A DNA stretch of 64,000 bases from the NCBI RefSeq assembly GCF_008329715.1, contig NZ_VTSR01000018.1, forward strand, positions 1 to 64,000, in the 5' to 3' direction. The DNA is from Gimesia chilikensis (GTDB lineage: Bacteria > Planctomycetota > Planctomycetia > Planctomycetales > Planctomycetaceae). The position numbers and the translations under genes are program-made. The notes below the pieces were generated by a model. It had not been told where the DNA came from, did no database searches, and saw nothing but the letters and a program-made list of their open reading frames with translations. Below are positions 62,585 to 64,000 of the stretch, one piece after another. The stretch's first letter is position 1. The number at the start of each line of letters is the position of its first letter.

Positions 62585-63343
62585 ATGCCTGCCACTAAAG
62601 AAGCCTCTTCGCTGGGTAAAGCATTTCAGGTTCTCGAAGTTTTAGCGACCGCCGCCGGACCTCGCGCGCTCTTGGAAATCGTGCAGGATCTGGGGCTGCA
62701 TAAACCGACCGTGCACCGCATCCTCGGCGAACTCGTTGACCTGGGATATGTGAGTCGCGTCGAAAAAGGCGTCTATGAAATCACCCCCAAACTCAGAAGG
62801 CTCGCCTCCGGCGAACTGGAAGATCGACTGATCGAAATCGCGGACCCCTGTCTGCGGGAGCTGCATACGGAGACGGGAGAGACCGTTAACCTGGGGGTCC
62901 TGCGGGGCGCCAACGTTCGCTACCTGCGGGTGCTGGAAAGCACACATCCCCTGAGGCGAATTGTGGAACCGGACAGCGTCGATCCCTTTTATTCGACTTC
63001 TCTCGGGCGCGCGATCACTCTACAACTCACCGATGCGGAATGGGAAACGCTGATTAACCGCACCCGTCTGCTGGCACGAACCACAGAAACCGTGACCGAT
63101 GTCAAACAGCTCCGCAAAATTCATCAGCAGGCCCAGCAGGACGGTTACTCCGTCGAGCAGGATCAGAACGATGTCGGCGTAACCTGTATCGGTGCCCCCG
63201 TCTATCAGCAGGAAAACATCGTCGCCGCCATCAGTCTCAGCGTTCCTACCGCCCGTGCAGATACGAAGGCCTTAAAGCGTTTCATTAAAGCCGTACTGCG
63301 AACGGCCGAACAGATTTCTCAAAAACTCGATTTCAACAGATGA
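62585..63343 (+). CDS. IclR-family transcriptional regulator
   Basis: The 252-aa product from ATG 62585 has an N-terminal winged helix (SSLGKAFQVLEVLATAAGPR, LHKPTVHRILGELVDLGY) and a C-terminal effector domain (YEITPKLRRLASGELEDRL, ETVNLGVLRGANVRYLRVLE, STSLGRAITLQLTDAE). IclR proteins sense small acids or sugars and control divergent catabolic genes. The gene is divergent from M81-enolase and 7 nt upstream of the RraA-like gene, so it likely controls both sides. Confidence 0.9.
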   Translation: MPATKEASSLGKAFQVLEVLATAAGPRALLEIVQDLGLHKPTVHRILGELVDLGYVSRVEKGVYEITPKLRRLASGELEDRLIEIADPCLRELHTETGETVNLGVLRGANVRYLRVLESTHPLRRIVEPDSVDPFYSTSLGRAITLQLTDAEWETLINRTRLLARTTETVTDVKQLRKIHQQAQQDGYSVEQDQNDVGVTCIGAPVYQQENIVAAISLSVPTARADTKALKRFIKAVLRTAEQISQKLDFNR

Positions 63344-63350
63344 GCACACC

Positions 63351-64000
63351 ATGAATGATCCGACCCCTGAAACAATCACGCTGGATATGATGCGGGAATC
63401 CCTCTATTCGGCCATCGTCTGTGATGCCCTGGATTCCATCGGCCTGACCAACCAGTCTCCACGCAAGGAACTTTTTCCGATGACGGTTGAGGATGTCGTC
63501 GTGGGCCGCTGCAAAACCAGCCTCTGGGCCGACATGTACCATGCGGATCCCAGCCCTTACGAACTGGAACTCAAAGGTGTCGACTCCATTAACGCGGATG
63601 AAATCTTCATCGCCGCGGCCAGCGGTTCGATGCGGTCGGGCATCTGGGGCGAACTCCTCTCCACCGCCGTGAAACACCGGGGCTGCTGCGGAGCGATCAT
63701 TGATGGCGCCGTCCGCGATGTCCGTCAGATGCGGGAAATGTCCTTCCCCGTGTGGGCCGTCGGCACATCCCCTTATGACAGTAAAGACCGTCAGCGGATT
63801 ATTGACCTCGACATTCCGGTCGAGATCGGCGGCGTGGTCTTCTCCCCCGGTGACCTGGTGATCGCCGACGTGGATGGCATTGTGGTCGTCCCTCAGGAAG
63901 TCGAAGACAAAGTCATTCGTCTCGCCTGGCAGAAGGTACACGAAGAAAACACGTTCCGTGACAGCATCAAGGCCGGCATGTCCGCCACCGAAGCCTTCGC
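63351..64000 (+). CDS. RraA-family protein (partial, 3' end outside window)
   Basis: The 216-codon N-terminal part starts MNDPTPETITLDMMRESLYS at ATG 63351 and runs off the window. It has SAIVCDALDSIGL, AAASGSMRSGIWGELLSTAV, RGCCGAIIDGAVRDVRQMRE and PGDLVIADVDGIVVVP, typical of RraA/HMG-aldolase-like proteins. In catabolic clusters this fold is usually an aldolase or oxaloacetate decarboxylase, not the RNase E inhibitor. It is 7 nt after IclR, so probably one transcript. Confidence 0.85.
   Translation, partial: MNDPTPETITLDMMRESLYSAIVCDALDSIGLTNQSPRKELFPMTVEDVVVGRCKTSLWADMYHADPSPYELELKGVDSINADEIFIAAASGSMRSGIWGELLSTAVKHRGCCGAIIDGAVRDVRQMREMSFPVWAVGTSPYDSKDRQRIIDLDIPVEIGGVVFSPGDLVIADVDGIVVVPQEVEDKVIRLAWQKVHEENTFRDSIKAGMSATEAF

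Noticed and set aside
63351..64000. RNase E inhibitor RraA
   Set aside because: The catabolic context and internal motifs fit the aldolase-type members of the family better.

Overview
The window looks like chromosomal DNA of a planctomycete close to Gimesia (formerly Planctomyces maris). This rests on gene content, not on a marker gene. It carries two Tat-exported Gfo/Idh/MocA oxidoreductases, a Tat-exported DUF1501 protein, formaldehyde-activating enzyme (Fae), many secreted proteins of unknown function, short operons and large gene-free gaps. Three families of short palindromic repeats lie in the gaps. No rRNA, tRNA, CRISPR array, insertion sequence or phage gene was recognised. Both ends cut a gene: a STAND-type ATPase on the left and an RraA-family gene on the right.

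Layout. 0-3.6 kb: two adjacent P-loop ATPases on the minus strand. The downstream one carries a C-terminal array of nearly identical 38-residue TPR-like units, and the pair is preceded by two matching palindromes in the promoter. 4-6.1 kb: a VOC protein with a MarR regulator, and a divergent APH-type kinase. 6.4-9.8 kb: a di-haem cytochrome, a Dabb protein and a ceramidase-like gene broken by a one-base frameshift. 10-15.4 kb: a SUKH lipoprotein, Fae, and a three-gene minus-strand operon (AXE1-type esterase, unknown protein, PhyH dioxygenase). 15.7-19.5 kb: DUF4396 membrane protein, c-type cytochrome, and two unusual secreted proteins. 20-21.6 kb: a low-GC patch with a winged-helix protein, two very small ORFs and strong hairpins. 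21.7-32.4 kb: mixed housekeeping and unknown genes, including MscS, nitrilase, DUF3050, DUF4253 and DUF3239.

32.6-34.6 kb is a sulfur-detoxification pair: a DUF442 phosphatase-like protein and a persulfide dioxygenase fused to two rhodanese domains. 34.8-42.4 kb holds DUF1501, a Rho_N-like small protein behind a structured leader, a methyltransferase, a secreted DUF442 protein, a glutamine amidotransferase with a glycosyltransferase, and archaeal-type phosphoglycerate mutase. 42.5-44.1 kb is an ExbB/MotA-like plus ExbD-like pair. 44.6-47.7 kb is threonine catabolism (kbl, tdh) with a divergent XRE-cupin regulator and a repeated candidate operator. 47.7-56.5 kb holds an SBF-like transporter, a large lipoprotein, kdsA, a lipid kinase, a PAS-GAF-receiver protein and the second Gfo/Idh/MocA enzyme.

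56.8-64 kb looks like a sugar-acid catabolic region: UxuA-like mannonate dehydratase, an enolase-superfamily dehydratase, an M81 peptidase, an IclR regulator and an RraA-family enzyme, with fhs between them. The parts most worth following up are the paired ATPases with their operator, the 21.2-21.6 kb small-ORF patch, the ExbB/ExbD-like pair, and the structured leader at 36.5 kb.
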